DNA of 64,000 nt from assembly GCF_000003855.2 (NCBI RefSeq), contig NW_003101638.1, forward strand, positions 147,778 through 211,777, given 5' to 3'. This document shows positions 47,607-60,809 of the stretch, one piece after another. A model generated the notes under the pieces. It was not told the origin of the DNA and did not search any database. It worked only from the letters and a program-made list of their open reading frames with translations. The DNA is from Blastomyces gilchristii SLH14081. Its lineage: Eukaryota; Ascomycota; Eurotiomycetes; Onygenales; Ajellomycetaceae. Numbering within the stretch: the first letter of the stretch is position 1; each line of letters starts with the position of its first letter. The translations under genes were made by a program, and so were the position numbers.

Positions 47607-50438
47607 TATTATTATTATTATTATTCTTCAATTATAGATGTATACAGTCAGAGACTATATCTATAGAGTCAACTATTATACATTTATCAATTTCAGATAT
47701 GTAAAATCAGAAAATTCCAGCTCAGAATATTAAAACTGTTTTCAAATTACAGTATTTCAACGCCTTCTGATACTTTAAAATCATTTGAAAATATCATGAC
47801 AAAGGAAAAGAGAACATAGTCTTAAAGATAGACATATTAAAGAGATGAATAGAAAAGAACAGAAAGGAACAAGTACAGTAAAGAGAGACTATAATAAAAT
47901 AAAATTATTAAAAGCTAGTATATAGCTGTTTTAACAGATTATATCTAATCACTTTCCGCCTCTTCATATTCAGATACTTCTGAATTCAGTCATTTTCTTA
48001 TAGCTGCTTGAGTTTCTGATAGAAAATCTATTAAGTATTTAATTTCTGTCTCAGTCGAGAATAAGAATCTTATATTTAATTGATTTAAATCATACTTCTC
48101 TTTCAATCTAGCTCGGAGACTATTGTATAATACACAATGTATTATAATATACTTAGGATTTTCATTTATATTACAGAATAAGCATTCTGTTCAATCAAAT
48201 CTATTATCAAACCTTTGTATATAAGATTTGAAATAATCATATTCTAGTTTCAGCTGAATTATAAATGAGAATACTTTCTTTTTACATTTTATTAAGTAAG
48301 ATTTTCACTTAAGTTTTGTTTCAAATCTTGAATAATATATACACTCTTCTTTTATTTCTGTCAGCTTTTATTTCAGTTATTTAAACAAGATTCTTTTATC
48401 TTTCTCTTTATAAAAGATCAGAATACTGTTTTTTAAATAGATCTGTTCAATTCTGAACTCTTTTTTACAGCTGAATCAGTCAATTCATTGTTATGAATAT
48501 TCATATCAGTAGAAACATTGTGTAGATAAATTATTAATTTTAATATACTTCTCTTTTGAATTTTCATAACAGAATTTAAAATCAGTTCAAGATTCATTTA
48601 ATTATTATACATCTGACTATTTCTAAGTCTTTTTAAAGAAGCTTGATAATTAGAGAATATTTATATCTTTTTCAAACTAGTTTGTCTTTTACAAGATTTT
48701 ATTTTAATAAGTTTGAAAGCTTTCACTATTGTAAAGTCTAAATTTCAGAAATCTGAGATAAAATTGATATTATCTTCAGTATAAGCAATATCTATATCTA
48801 ATCTGTTTAAATTCACATTTTTTAAGTTATCTGAGTAAATCAGAATAGAGTCTTTTATATTAATTATAGAGATCTTTTTTAAATACTGCTTATATTCTCT
48901 CTCTTCAGATAGTTTACTTATTTACAAGTCTATAAGAGATTTTAGTTTTTCTCTTCAGAGAGATATCTTCTTATAATCAATTTTCTCAACATTTAATAAA
49001 GAAAATTAATTCTTAATTAGTGAATATAGTCTATATAGTTGAGAGAGCATTTTGTTTAAAGAATTATTTTCATTTCAATTAAGAAATCTATTTCAATTCA
49101 GTTTATTTCCTTAGTTAATAGATGAAAATAAAGAAGAAACTCTTTATCTGATTATATAATTTAAGTTCATTTTTATGACTCTCAGAACATAGTTTATACA
49201 GGCTTTTTCAAATCTAATAGTAGGTGAAGAAATTAATGCTTTAATTTTGATTACTTTAACAGAAGATGATTTGAATACTTCTAGAATTCTTCTCAAAGCT
49301 CTGTTTTACAGACTTCAAAAGAGTTCAGTGAAATTTTCTTAATTATTTTATTCATCTTGAACTTTATAATAAGCTACTGTGATGCTACAGACTATGTATA
49401 ACTGTCTCATAGTCTGGAAGAATAGATCTCTCTCTGTATTTAATAGTCTTGTTATGTTATTTAATAGTCTTTCTATCTTAATAGTTCTTTGTTAAATATA
49501 ATACTTAAAATTCAACATCAAGTTTAATCATACTCTCAGTTATTTACCATTTAAACTGAGTTTAATCTCTTCATTTAAAAGAGTTAGACTTGGTTTTTCC
49601 TCATTAAATCTGAAAAAAAATGAATTAACTCAGGTTTATTCATATTAAATTTATTTTGATTGATATCTGCTATAACAAGAATTTTCTTTACTGCTTTTTC
49701 AATTACTTCTAAATTCTCTTTAATTGTTTTTGAACTGTAGACTAGATTAATATTATTCATATAAATTAACAATCTTACTATTTTTATCTCTTCATTCTTG
49801 AATAGATATACAGTGTATATTATGAATAAAACAGATAAGATTGAAGATTCTTACAGTACTTCTATTTTTATCTCAGTCTTATCTTATTTTATTTCATTAA
49901 AGAATAATTGTATAATTCTTTTAAACATAAAACACTTAACTCATTTTATTAGAGAAAGTGACAGCTTTAACATCTTCAAAGTTTAAATCATCTTTAACTT
50001 TGAAACATGAGCAAATACATCTTTTATATCAATAAACACTGCAGTTGAGATCTGATCATCATGCTTTGCTATTTGAATATTATAACAACTGAAAGAACAG
50101 TGTTAATTACAGCATATTGTTTTCTATCCTTCATTTATTGATTAAATAGAGAGAGTCACTATAAAGCTTATAAAACATAGTCTAGTAGCTATTATCTTTT
50201 CTAAAATCTTTCTCAGACAGTTCAATAGAGATATTACTCTATATGACTTAGAAATTGAAGATTTTCTATTAGATTTTATAAGAATCACTTCAGTAGCTTC
50301 TCTTCAGCATTCAGAATGATAATTATTTTTCAAGAGATTGAAAAAGAGCTTAAAATATTCATTCTTCAAGTAGAAATATGTCTTTTGAATAATTAAGTAA
50401 TTGATTGAATCAGGCCCTGCAGCAGTTTTAATTGAACT
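47607..50438 (-). mobile_element. Tad1-like LINE, RT half and 3' tail
   Basis: Read leftward from 50438: IKTAAGPDSINYLIIQKTY, then RVISLLNCLRKILEKIIATR, both typical of non-LTR reverse transcriptases. The motif FADD is now YMNN within MLIYMNNINLVYSSKTIKEN (49772-49584), followed by FNMNKPELIHFF. A probable C-terminal nuclease region follows (to about 48000), then a 3' untranslated region ending in (AAT)n at 47607. The 5' half is at 56455 and beyond, on the other side of Gypsy copy 3. The last 240 bp equal the tail of the 1.04-kb element at 62421. Confidence 0.85.
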
Positions 50439-50706
50439 TGTAGTAGACTACGCCCGATTGATAGATCATTTCATTACACTTCATAGATTACTATTAAAAG
50501 CTCCGATTTTCAGTCACTGAATCTCAGCTGAGAAACTCACGAAGTTTCTATTCTCCTGTTTCAAAGCTTTACCTTGTACACATATAAATATCTGCTCTAA
50601 GAACTGATTCTCACACTTTCTCTTTTTTCCTTCTCTAATATTATTTACTTTTTATTATATAAGACTTATATCTTAATGCTGATCTATGCAGTAGTGACTC
50701 ATTACA
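50439..50706 (+). repeat. Gypsy family 1 copy 3, 5' LTR
   Basis: 268 bp from TGTAGTAGACT to CTCATTACA. Reverse-complementing it aligns with the LTRs of copies 1 and 2, but it lacks their GC-rich units. Confidence 0.88.
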
Positions 50707-53700
50707 CTTAGAAATTATTCACTGTCTTCTCATTAAAAATGATTACTCATTAAAAAGATATCTGAACATATAACAATGTGTAATAATTAGAAAGTGAATG
50801 ATTACAGACTAGCTAAGTGAACACTGAGTTCTTACTAGATAGATAGAAGCTTACTCATCAGTCACTCTGACTCCGTAACAAGATCTTATGAAGATAATAT
50901 CAGTGAAAGATCTGAGAGTTCTGACATCTTAAATGTATAAGATATTTATATGAATATACTTCTTTCAATTCTGAAGAATCTGATTTTGAAGAATTGTCAA
51001 ACCCGGATACTATACATCTGATGAATGATATAGCTATGTCTACTGATAATATAAGAGAACTCTTGAATTTGAGTATAAACACAGTGCCGCAGTGACTCTG
51101 AGCAATGTTAAAATTATATCAATAGTAGATAGCTGATATGCATGTTAATTAACAAGATTAATATGAAGAAATTCAATGATTAGCTTAACAAGAATTTAAG
51201 AAGCCTCTGCACAGACAATTTCAACACTGACTGAATCAGATATGAACATAATAAAAGTGCTGAAGAAATGTCTAAATACTTCTGCATATTTTAATACTTC
51301 TGATCTCACTCTCTATTTGTTATGAAGATTGAACATACTTGTGAAACTTACTGTAGATAAAGATGTCATCAGTTCATTAACTAATCAAGATTAATATATC
51401 AATAATCAATTGAAAGATTATATGAAACAGAAGTTTCTCTCATGAATAAAGACATGTGAATCAGTGTTACATAACTTCAATTACATTATTAAACATTTTA
51501 ATATTCTGTTCGGAGACACTGCTATACAGCAGAAAATATTAGATTGACTACAGAGTATCTGACAGAGAAATACTTCTCTTATAATATTTATTCCTAACTT
51601 CAATATCAAGATTCTAGAAGTGGACAGTTATTCTTGCAAGAATTGAATGAAGATTAGCATGCTCTAGAAGATACTCACTTTTAAACTTTTACAAGCTCTT
51701 ATAAGTGTTAATGAAGCTCTGACTTATAAGATCTTCTGTATACAACTCTGAACATTGAATGACCGTCTTATCAAGCTTAAGAATATACAGAATAAAAGTA
51801 GAAGATATTACACTTATACATCTACATCAAAGTATAATAATGTAGATGTTATAAATTGAGTAGACTTGAATATCTATACACAAGCAAGAGTCTTCACTGT
51901 CTGAACAGACTTTTAAATCTCTGAAATCAACTCTGAAGAAGTCACTGATTAACATTAATAAGAAGTGTACATCAACTGTAACTAATCAGAATATATTACT
52001 TTTAACTACTGATCAGTCTACATATCTTCTTATTTAAACAAAGAATCAGTGTCACTTCACATCAATCATACTATATTAGAAGAAGATTTGAAAGATAACT
52101 ATGAGAATACTCTGATAAGACAGAGAAAAGATTAGCTTCTACTCAAATTTACAAGTAGAAGCTTGAAGAGATTGAATAATAATAATTTAAAGAGAAAATG
52201 ACAATGAATGTGATTTTTGTATCTGCTGTGATAAATAATATGTATAATATGAAACCTATAATAGACAGCAGTCTATGTTACTACACAATGACTAAATCCT
52301 CAGTTGTAAGACACTGCATTCTTCAGTATATTCTCTTATCAAAACCCTGACTTCTTGCAGAATTTAAGAGCTGAAGAGATGTATATATCTATTATATAGT
52401 GAAACTAAACATTAATGTTGAAAAACATCAATGTGAAGATGCTTGTACATATGAAGTTAATAATCTTAACTATAATCTTATACTAGAACTTGTCTGACTA
52501 TTTGAATAAGATATCTTATTAAATACTTGAAACAGAAGTTTAATATTCTCTAATAATAATTGAGTTCGTGAAGATGATGTTTTCAAGACTATGAATCTTA
52601 TATAGATCTCTGTTAATACTTATAAAATGCTCTGAAAGAGCTTCTGACAGAGTTGCTGATAGTAGAATAATATAGTAATCTACTTTATTAGTCTAGCTAA
52701 TATTAAAAAAGCTCTAGAAAAGTTATTCTGTGTTATGATAACAGATTCTCATACAAAACTCTCTTAACAGTATCACAAATATCTAGATGTCTTTCAATAA
52801 CATAGTGTTATAAATCTACTTCTCTTACAAGACTTAGAAATAGATTACAGTATCAAGTTGAAAAAGAAGAATAATAAGAATTCTGAATAATTATAGGATT
52901 TTCTTTATAATATGTCTTAAGATGAAGTTCTTCTTCTTTGAAAGACACTCAACAATTTGTTGCATAAGAGATTTATATATATTAGTAACTCTTTTCATTC
53001 ACTGCAGCTTCTATTCTCTTTGCAAAGAAATCACACAGAGAACTCTGATTCTATATGAACTATTAAGAACTGAATAAATTAATAAAGAAAGACTGTTATT
53101 CTTTATCTCTTATTAATGAAACTCTAACATGTATCAGACAAGCTCAATGATTTACAAAGTTAGATATTATTACTACTTCTTATAAGATTTATATCACTGA
53201 AGAAGATAAGTGACTTACAGTATTCTGAATATAATATAATCTCTTTTAATAAGCAGTCACATCTTTTGAATTGATTAATATTCTTGATATATTTTAGAAG
53301 TATATCAACTGAGCACCTTGAGATTTTCTTGATAAGTTTGTATCTACTTATCTTAATAACATTCTCATCTTTACTAATGAGTTCAGAAAAAAATATCAAG
53401 AACATATATAAAGAGTATTATAATAACTATGAGAAGCAGAACTACTGATAGATATAGATAAGTATGATTTTAAAGTCAGAAGTATAAAATATCTAGATTT
53501 TATTATAGAAGCTGATAAGAGTATCTGAATAAACTCTGAGAAGGTTTCTGCTATTCTTGAATGAAAAGCTTCATACACTGTGAAAGATATATAAAGCTTT
53601 ATTGAATTTACTAACTTCTATCAATGATTTATACAAAACTTTTCAGATATTACTAGATCACTTATAGAACTTATTAAGAAGAACTTAGTATTTCAATAAT

Positions 53701-54361
53701 TAGCAGACACTGAAGCTGCATTCATATAAATAAAGAAAATATTTATTAATATCTCTCTGCTAATCATATTTAACTCAGATTATGAAATAGTTCTTAAAGC
53801 TGACTTCTGTGACTATATTACAGAAGAAGCTAAATTACAATATAATAATAAAGATATCTTATAATTATATATCTTCATATCTAAGAAACTGAGTCTCATC
53901 AAGTGCAATTATAAGATCTATAATAAGAAACTTCTTACAATAGTATACTATCTGAAGAAATGAGACTGTGAACTTCAAAGTGTCTTTAAATTCAAGATAA
54001 TCACAGATTATAAAAGTCTCAAGTATTTCATAATCACTTACAAGCTTACTGAATGACAGATACACTGGTTTAAACTGTTAAGTTATTTTCATTTCATAAT
54101 ACACTACTGTCTCAGCAGTTAAAACTCAATGACAGATTCACTCTTATAATAAGAGTAAGATATATCTTTTAATATAACAGATACTCACTATATGAACTGA
54201 GAGCACTGACTCTTGAATCTGAAAATATTAGTTAATTATAATGAGATAACTCACAGTACTATACATATCTCTCTAATTAGAATAGGTTTCAAATCTTCAC
54301 TGAAGAAACTGTGGTGTACAACAGCTTAAACTGATAAACTTCTTCAGACACTTACTGAAGC

Positions 54362-54759
54362 AGTATGATAAAAAGAACTCAGTAGCTGAATGATTAATGC
54401 GGCCACCTGATACTGCCTTGGTGTGGGAAACCAAGGCGTGTGAGTTCGAAACCTGCAGAGAATACATTAAATCTGAAATCTAAGCACCTCAGGTTTCTAA
54501 TAAATATAGAGGTGTATAAATTACTTCAACAAATTACTCTGTGTTTCTGAGATGAAATGTTATTATTACATGTATTTAATTGTCACTTCTTTGTATTTTC
54601 TATATTCTTGTTATCTTGGCATGATCTTAACACCTGTATTTTCTTCTGTATCATTAACACTTGATCTGTATTTAACATCATGCAATGACTCATCATAAGC
54701 TCCGCTTGTATATAAGTATAATGAAAGAGCAGTAGTAATAATAATAGTATAATAAAAAG
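54362..54759 (+). mobile_element. SINE copy D (mutated) with TSDs
   Basis: Body 54376-54745, 370 bp. Flanks are AGTATGATAAAAAG (54362-54375) and AGTATAATAAAAAG (54746-54759), differing by one G-to-A change. The head reads CTCAGTAGCTGAATGATT where copy B has CCCGGTGGCTGAATGGTT. Differences from copy B are nearly all C-to-T or G-to-A at CpG or CpC/GpG. The (AAT)n tail is short and interrupted. Confidence 0.9.
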
Positions 54760-56181
54760 TCTCTCAATTCTCTTCAGAACTATATATAAGAACTGATATC
54801 TTAGAATACTTAATGAATAATAGTAATAATCTGTGATTTTATAAATAATGTTAAGTCTCTCATTCTGAACTCTTATACAATTAGGTAATATAAGAGATGT
54901 ATGATTCATATATAACTAAGCATTTAGATTATAAGTAATTATACTGAATAATTTCTTAAGAGTTCTACTGATCTGAGATATTGAACAGTATTAGATACTT
55001 TGTCTGAAACTATAACTATTATTTCTTCATCATCTTATAAAAGAATTGTAGAAAAGATCTACTGAAACTACTTGATATCTCTAATAGAATGTGATGAGAT
55101 ATAGTAATTAACTTCACTATCAATCTCTCTCAGAGTAAGAATTGCAAGAATATTCTGATTATTATTAACTGATTGAGTAAAGATGTAATATTGAAATGTT
55201 GTAGTAAGATAAATACTAAACAGATTGCTGAAGCTTTCTTATAAAGTCTGTTCTATTAAATATATGAATTACTGTGATCTATAGTATCTGACTAAGACTG
55301 TTAATTTATAAGTACTCTCTGAATAAGAATCTGTCAAGTTCTCAAGATTACATACTGTTTGTTAACTGCTTATCACTCTGAGACTAATAATACCTTAAAA
55401 TGAATCATTCAGACTGCAAAGAATTATCTTTATAAGTTCTGTAATTATTTACAAGATAATTAATATAATCTTCTTCTACACACAGAGATTATTATTAATA
55501 ACTGAGATACTATTTTAATAGATATAAGCTCATTCTTTCTTACACATGCTTATCACATGAAGATGTTGAATCTTCTAGAAATGACACAGTTCACACTAAA
55601 CTCTTGCAGTTTAATTCAGATTGCTGATAATATAGTAATAAAGCTCTGAGATGCCTGCAACTGAGTAAAAGTCTTCATGACAAGTGCTAAACAAGATTGA
55701 GAAAATCAAGTCAATTTCTGCTAAGATTCTGATGAATAATATAAGATAGAAGATCTGATGTAATTGAATCTTAAAAATATACAGATTATACACTCATCTC
55801 ATACACTGAACTACTGCTATGTCAAATACAAGATAATAGAAGTTCTGAACAGTTAACACTACTATCTTGACACTTCATCAGAGATTTATAATATCTTTTA
55901 TATAAGCTTACTCTGCTACACTGTCACTGACTCATTTTCTTCTCAACTGACTTCTGACTGATAACTGCCAGAGATCATAGAAGAAGATAATGAACTTGAA
56001 TAAGAGATTGAAAGTATTCTCAATAAAAGACTTCATAGCTGTAACTGATAATATCTTATAAAATGAGTTAGCTATGATTATCTGATCTGAACTCTGAGCT
56101 CTGTATTGTCTGAAACAGCAGGTCTTAACTAATGAAAACTATATATCTGCAATCTCATCACTTTCAAAAAGAGAGAGTTAG

Positions 56182-56449
56182 TATAGCAGACTATATCTGA
56201 TTGATAGATCATTTCATTACACTTCATAGATCACTACTAAAACCTTCAAGTCTCAGTTACTAATTCTTAGCTGAGAAACTCACAGAGTTTCTATTCTTCT
56301 GCTCTGAAGCTTCATCTCATACATGTATAAATATTCACTTTAATCACTGATTCTCACACTTTCTCTTTTCTTCCTCTCTAACATCTTTCACTTTTTATTA
56401 TATAAGATCTATATCTTAATGCCGATCTATTCAGCGTAGACTCATTACA
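56182..56449 (+). repeat. Gypsy family 1 copy 3, 3' LTR
   Basis: 268 bp from TATAGCAGACT (first G mutated to A) to CTCATTACA, followed by the target duplication GAACT. Confidence 0.88.
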
Positions 56450-56454
56450 GAACT

Positions 56455-58271
56455 TGAGAAAATAGCTGACTCTAGTTTATTATATATAAGCTCAGATCAT
56501 TCTCAGTCATTTTTATTAATATTTTCATAAAATCATATATTCTCTTCTTCTGCATCTGATGAGTTTTAAAAGAGAATTCTTATAAAAGCTTAACATTTTT
56601 TCTTAAAAGAATTTGCTGTATATAATTCATTCTGAAAGTTATATTCTAAGATTGAAAGCTTGACTACACTTCTTATTTAAGTATAGTTAATGGCTTTAAA
56701 AACATCTTTTTCTTATACTTCTTTAAGAAATTTGTTTCAGCAGTCTGTTTTAGCTTTCTTAATATTTGAGAAATATTCATTTCTGATAGCTTTGAACTCT
56801 TTATCAGATATTAAGTTACTCTTTCAGTTTCTCTTAGCAGTGACTAATTATTTTCTTTTAGAAGTAATATTCTCATTTCATCAAGGTTTAAAATACTCAG
56901 AAGACTTTTTCTTTAAAATATTTTCTCTAATACTTATTAGAAGAATAGATATAATTAACTTTACTCTATTCTCAAGCATTTTATTTGAAATATGTTAACT
57001 CAGATTTTAATAGAGCTCACTCTGCTTTTTAGATTTCAGCAGTTTTATACTTTCTTCAACTGCTTTTCAATTAGCTTTTTCAAAGTGATATTGATTAGAG
57101 AGAAGAGGATTTTCACTCATTTATCTTTCACTCAGTTCAATATTAAATTGAATAATCTCATAATCTGATTCTGAGATTTCATTTGAATTAATAAATCACT
57201 TTATAAGTCTTTTTTCAATTAGATTTTATAATATGAAAGTTAGATTTATAATAGATTTCTGTTTCATATCTTTTCTAAAGAATGTTTGTTAATCAGACTT
57301 GTTAATTAAATCTATTAAATGCTTAAAAGTTCATTTAACTAGTTTATCTGCTCTTACTACTCTTCTGCATTCTAAATTTCATCAGAGATAATATGCATTG
57401 AAATCTTCTACAATTATAGAGTTTTTTAATGAAGTTATATTCAAAAATCCTCTGTTAATTGTTCAGATATTGTTGTTTCATACTGAGAAACAAGGTTTAC
57501 TAAGTCTATACAATATCTTCTTGAAATGAGAAGAGTCAGAAGCCGTAGCTGAGACAGCGGAAACGGAAGTAATAACAGTAAAAGTAGCAGAGGCAGAGAG
57601 AGTAGAAGCCGTGAGAGTAGAAGAACTAAACACAGAGATAAGTATAGAAGATTGAGAGAGAGCAGCGGAGAGAGAAACGGCAGTAGAAGAACTTTAAAAA
57701 GATATAAGAGACTCAGTTATATATAATACGGGTAATTTCTTCATTATTATATTCTTCAAGTTCTTAATCAATAATTCAATATTGAAGTATTTATTATTAT
57801 TGACAGATATAGATCTGATAATATATGAAGATTCTATATAGATAAAAACAAATAAATCAGTATTTGTATTCATGCAAAATCATGTCAGAAAACACAATCA
57901 GATGCTTTCTAAGAAAAGAGTTAAGAGTGTATAAAAGAGTGAAGAAGATGTGCTATTTATAATAATATATTCTAATAATAGTTAGAAAAACAAGTTCAGA
58001 TCATATTTCTCAATACATTTTACTTACTGCTAATGAACTGCCCGACATAAGCACTATAATAATACTTGTTTTGAGAACAGAGAGTTATCATCAGAAATGT
58101 ATATAATGTAATAAATAAATTGATAAAAAGTGTTAAATAAAAGAGAGAGCAGAAATCTTGCATAAGATAATAATATTTAATAATGACAATAACAGAGATA
58201 ATAATTTAAAAATGAAAAAGTTAGTCAATAAGTAATATAATATAGTAAAAGCTTGTTTGTAAGAGTATAAG
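56455..58271 (-). mobile_element. Tad1-like LINE, endonuclease half
   Basis: Read leftward: a Ser/Thr/Ala-rich low-complexity loop (57690-57545) leads in frame into FKKILYRLSKPCFSVWNNN. It is followed by the endonuclease core IIVEDFNAYYLWWN-type reading near 57410 (GDFNAHxxxW in active enzymes) and RRVVRADKLVKW. Then comes the linker (56990-56460) with KEFKAIRNEYFSNIKKAKTD and DVFKAINYT. The Ser-rich loop is unmutated and GC-richer than its surroundings. The segment 57720-58271 gives no clear domain and may be the start of ORF2. It is joined to 50438 once the Gypsy copy and its GAACT duplication are removed. Confidence 0.78.
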
Positions 58272-59254
58272 TAGACTGGCCCGCGGGACTATGAATTTCA
58301 CATTTAATCTCATTTAAACTGATCTCATACATTTCTCGACATGAGTCTCACCAGAACTGAGCAGTAAAAATACCTGAAAATGAACTATTTCTTTCAGAAA
58401 TGACATGAAAAATGACCAGATTTAATTCAAGAACAGTGAAATAAAAGTAATTTCTCAGAATAAACAGTGAAAGATAATCATTCTTTCAAAATTAAAATAA
58501 GATTGAGACTAAAGATTAAATTCAGTCTTATTCAGTTCATTCAGTGATTACTTATATAATCAGAATTTGATAACAATTATTGATAATACTCATGAAATAA
58601 CTAAATATATTCTTGTATAAGTTTATTCTTTACTTTCTCATGAAAACTACACTTCTCTGATATACTGTAATCAGAGATATTAAACTATCTGATAATTCTA
58701 TATTTTATATTCATGAATTTCTTGATTATTTCTTCTTATAATTGTTCTCAGTGATAGTGATAAATATCTCAACTTGAGTTGAACTTTTACTTCATTCTCA
58801 GCTGTGTTAAGGAAATTGTCACAATATCACATATCATCAATATAATAGTTGAATATATACTCTTAAAAGTTTTTCATAACTCAGAACTAATTTGACATAC
58901 AAATTCATCAAATTATCTTGAAAATAGCAGTTAAATTCAGTTTTGTAAGTATATAGTTTTATCTGATTTTCAGTTACAATCAATGTATATAAGTTCTGTT
59001 TCAAAGTTAGTATTATAGTTCTATATAATATAAAGTATTATCAAAGATCATTACTTAGTAGAGAATTGTATTTCACTCTCTTCACATCTCTAACATCTGC
59101 TTGTTCAAATCTCTGATAGTTGATATTGTAGTAGTCTCAGAGTAATTTAATATATAAGTCTCATTTCTTCTCTGATTAATCTTGAGAAGTGTAGATATTA
59201 ACTTAACAGAAGAAATCTAGTAGAGCTGCTACAGTATAGTACTCTGTAAAAGAT
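58272..59254 (-). mobile_element. hAT right-end fragment, inverted
   Basis: Starts TAGACTGGCC at 58272 and aligns as reverse complement with the right half of the large hAT (units 24998-28975) as far as GTACTCTGTAAAAGAT, ending at 59254. There the similarity stops abruptly against repeat R1. Only about 0.98 kb of the 2-kb unit remains. Confidence 0.85.
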
Positions 59255-59700
59255 GGTTCAGTCCAAAACCCCGGGCCAAATTGCCATACAAATTGTAAGG
59301 TGGAGAGACCTAGTCATATGCATCAATCTTCTTGATTTTGAAAGATCCCTGATCTGTAATTGTGGAGATATCTGAGGAGCAACCTCCGCGAAAACCCTGT
59401 CTATCTTTGATGTTTCAAAACATCAATGCCAAGTCTCACCCTCATACCGTCCTTCCCAATCTGGCCCATCCCTGGCAGAAAAATACAAAAAGATACCTTG
59501 GCAATAATATCAAGCATATAATCAACGGACACATCTGAAGTGCAACCTCCATGACAACCCTATCTGTATTTGATGTATCAAGACATCAACGCCAAGTCCC
59601 ACCCTTGTACCGCCCCTTCTAATCTGGCCTATCCCCGGCAGAAAAATACAAAAAGATACCTCAGCAACAGTATTTGATACATAATCAGCGGACAATGACA
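59255..59700. repeat. Repeat R1 copy 2 with internal direct repeat
   Basis: Little-mutated sequence. 59263-59444 is the reverse complement of 2237-2412. A segment of about 150 bp starting GCAACCTCC at 59379 is repeated directly at 59542 (period 163), both containing CGGCAGAAAAATACAAAAAG-type sequence. It interrupts the hAT fragment on its left. No coding frame or terminal repeats seen. Confidence 0.75.
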
Positions 59701-60287
59701 TGTCAACAACTATAAAATCAGTATATCTCAAGATCTGACTGAGCCTTTGATCTCTGCACAGTGAGATATATTAAATCTAGTTTTAATATCTTAATATTTA
59801 ATAGATTCTGTAAGAGATTGAGAATAGTAATACTAGATTTCTATTGAATTTAAGAATTAACTCTATATTAATATAATTATTGATAAAGTCTTCTATTTTA
59901 AGATATAAATAATTAGTTTCTCTACATCTTGCTGATAATATTTATATTATTATATAGAAACAGACTTATATTCTCTATAATATCAAGACTCTGAAAAGAA
60001 AAAGTCTTGATAGAGAGTATATAGTAGTATATATTTTAAGTTTTTATCTCATTCTTTTATAGTAGTTAATGCAAAAAAAAAAAGATCTTAGAATTAGTGT
60101 TTACTTCTCTTGAAAAAGTAAGATATTTTTCTCTGAGATTTATATAATATTCTTACAAAGAATTAAAAACAGAGTTATTTTCTGTTATAATTTCATATTC
60201 TTTTAAGTAAGAATTACTTTTTCAGTGACTGAAGAGCTTTTATTAATACTTACTACTTTTTTACACTTTTTATTAACTGATTTGAGT
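59701..60287. other. AT-rich repeat sequence, unassigned
   Basis: Strongly AT-rich, CpG-poor and without recognisable coding. An A run lies at 60071-60081. Probably decayed transposon sequence flanking the small hAT. Confidence 0.35.
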
Positions 60288-60809
60288 TGCACACTTAGAC
60301 TGACCGTGTGACCGTGTCTGGGACCAGGACCAGATTTTTTGATAGTCTTATTACCAATTCGACTGATCTCATTACACAGTTTTAACATTAGATAGTAGTC
60401 TCATACTGTCTCAGTGAGACTTACTGTCTACTCTTATCACATTTTTCAAATGAGATCATGATTTTCACTTCTCAATTTAAATTATTTTTATTGCTTTAAG
60501 TAACTTTAAATCTCATTTAAGTATTATCAAAAAGTGTTACTTTGTAAAAAATTAAAAATAGTCAAAGAAAAACCTTAAAATGTCTAAAAATAGTAACTTT
60601 ATACCAAGAATGAGACTAAATGAAATTTCATGGAATCACTTTCTTATCTTTTTCAAGTCATGGTTCCATTTTAAGATCTCATATATAGTCACTTTGCATG
60701 TTTTTTTGATGACTAGTCCCAGTGAGATTCACGCCAAGAAATGTATGAGATCAGACCAAATGAGACCAAACATGAAATTCATAGTTCTGACGGCCAGTCT
60801 ATGCACACT
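60288..60809 (+). mobile_element. Non-autonomous hAT (506 bp) with 8-bp TSD
   Basis: Body 60296-60801 with termini TAGACTGACCG and CGGCCAGTCTA, flanked by TGCACACT at 60288-60295 and 60802-60809. Both ends match the large hAT (GTGTGACCGTGTCTG on the left; CACGCCAAGAAATGTATGAG near the right end), but the transposase is absent. It is therefore a deletion derivative or MITE mobilised in trans. Orientation is given by matching the right end to the large element. The left end is nearly unmutated. Confidence 0.92.

Larger units (their letters stand above)
50439..56449 (+). mobile_element. Gypsy family 1, copy 3 (6.0 kb) with TSD
   Basis: Two 268-bp LTRs (50439-50706, 56182-56449) and the 5-bp duplication GAACT (50434-50438, 56450-56454). 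Unlike copies 1 and 2 it is on the plus strand: gag about 51080-52190, protease 52200-52500 (MKPIIDSSLCYY), reverse transcriptase to about 53400 with YLNNILIF near 53330, RNase H about 53700-54060, integrase with LLTAYHSETNN near 55360, and a chromodomain near 56000 (IESILNKRL). A SINE sits between RNase H and integrase at 54376-54745. It is inserted in the LINE between its linker and reverse-transcriptase regions. Confidence 0.93.
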
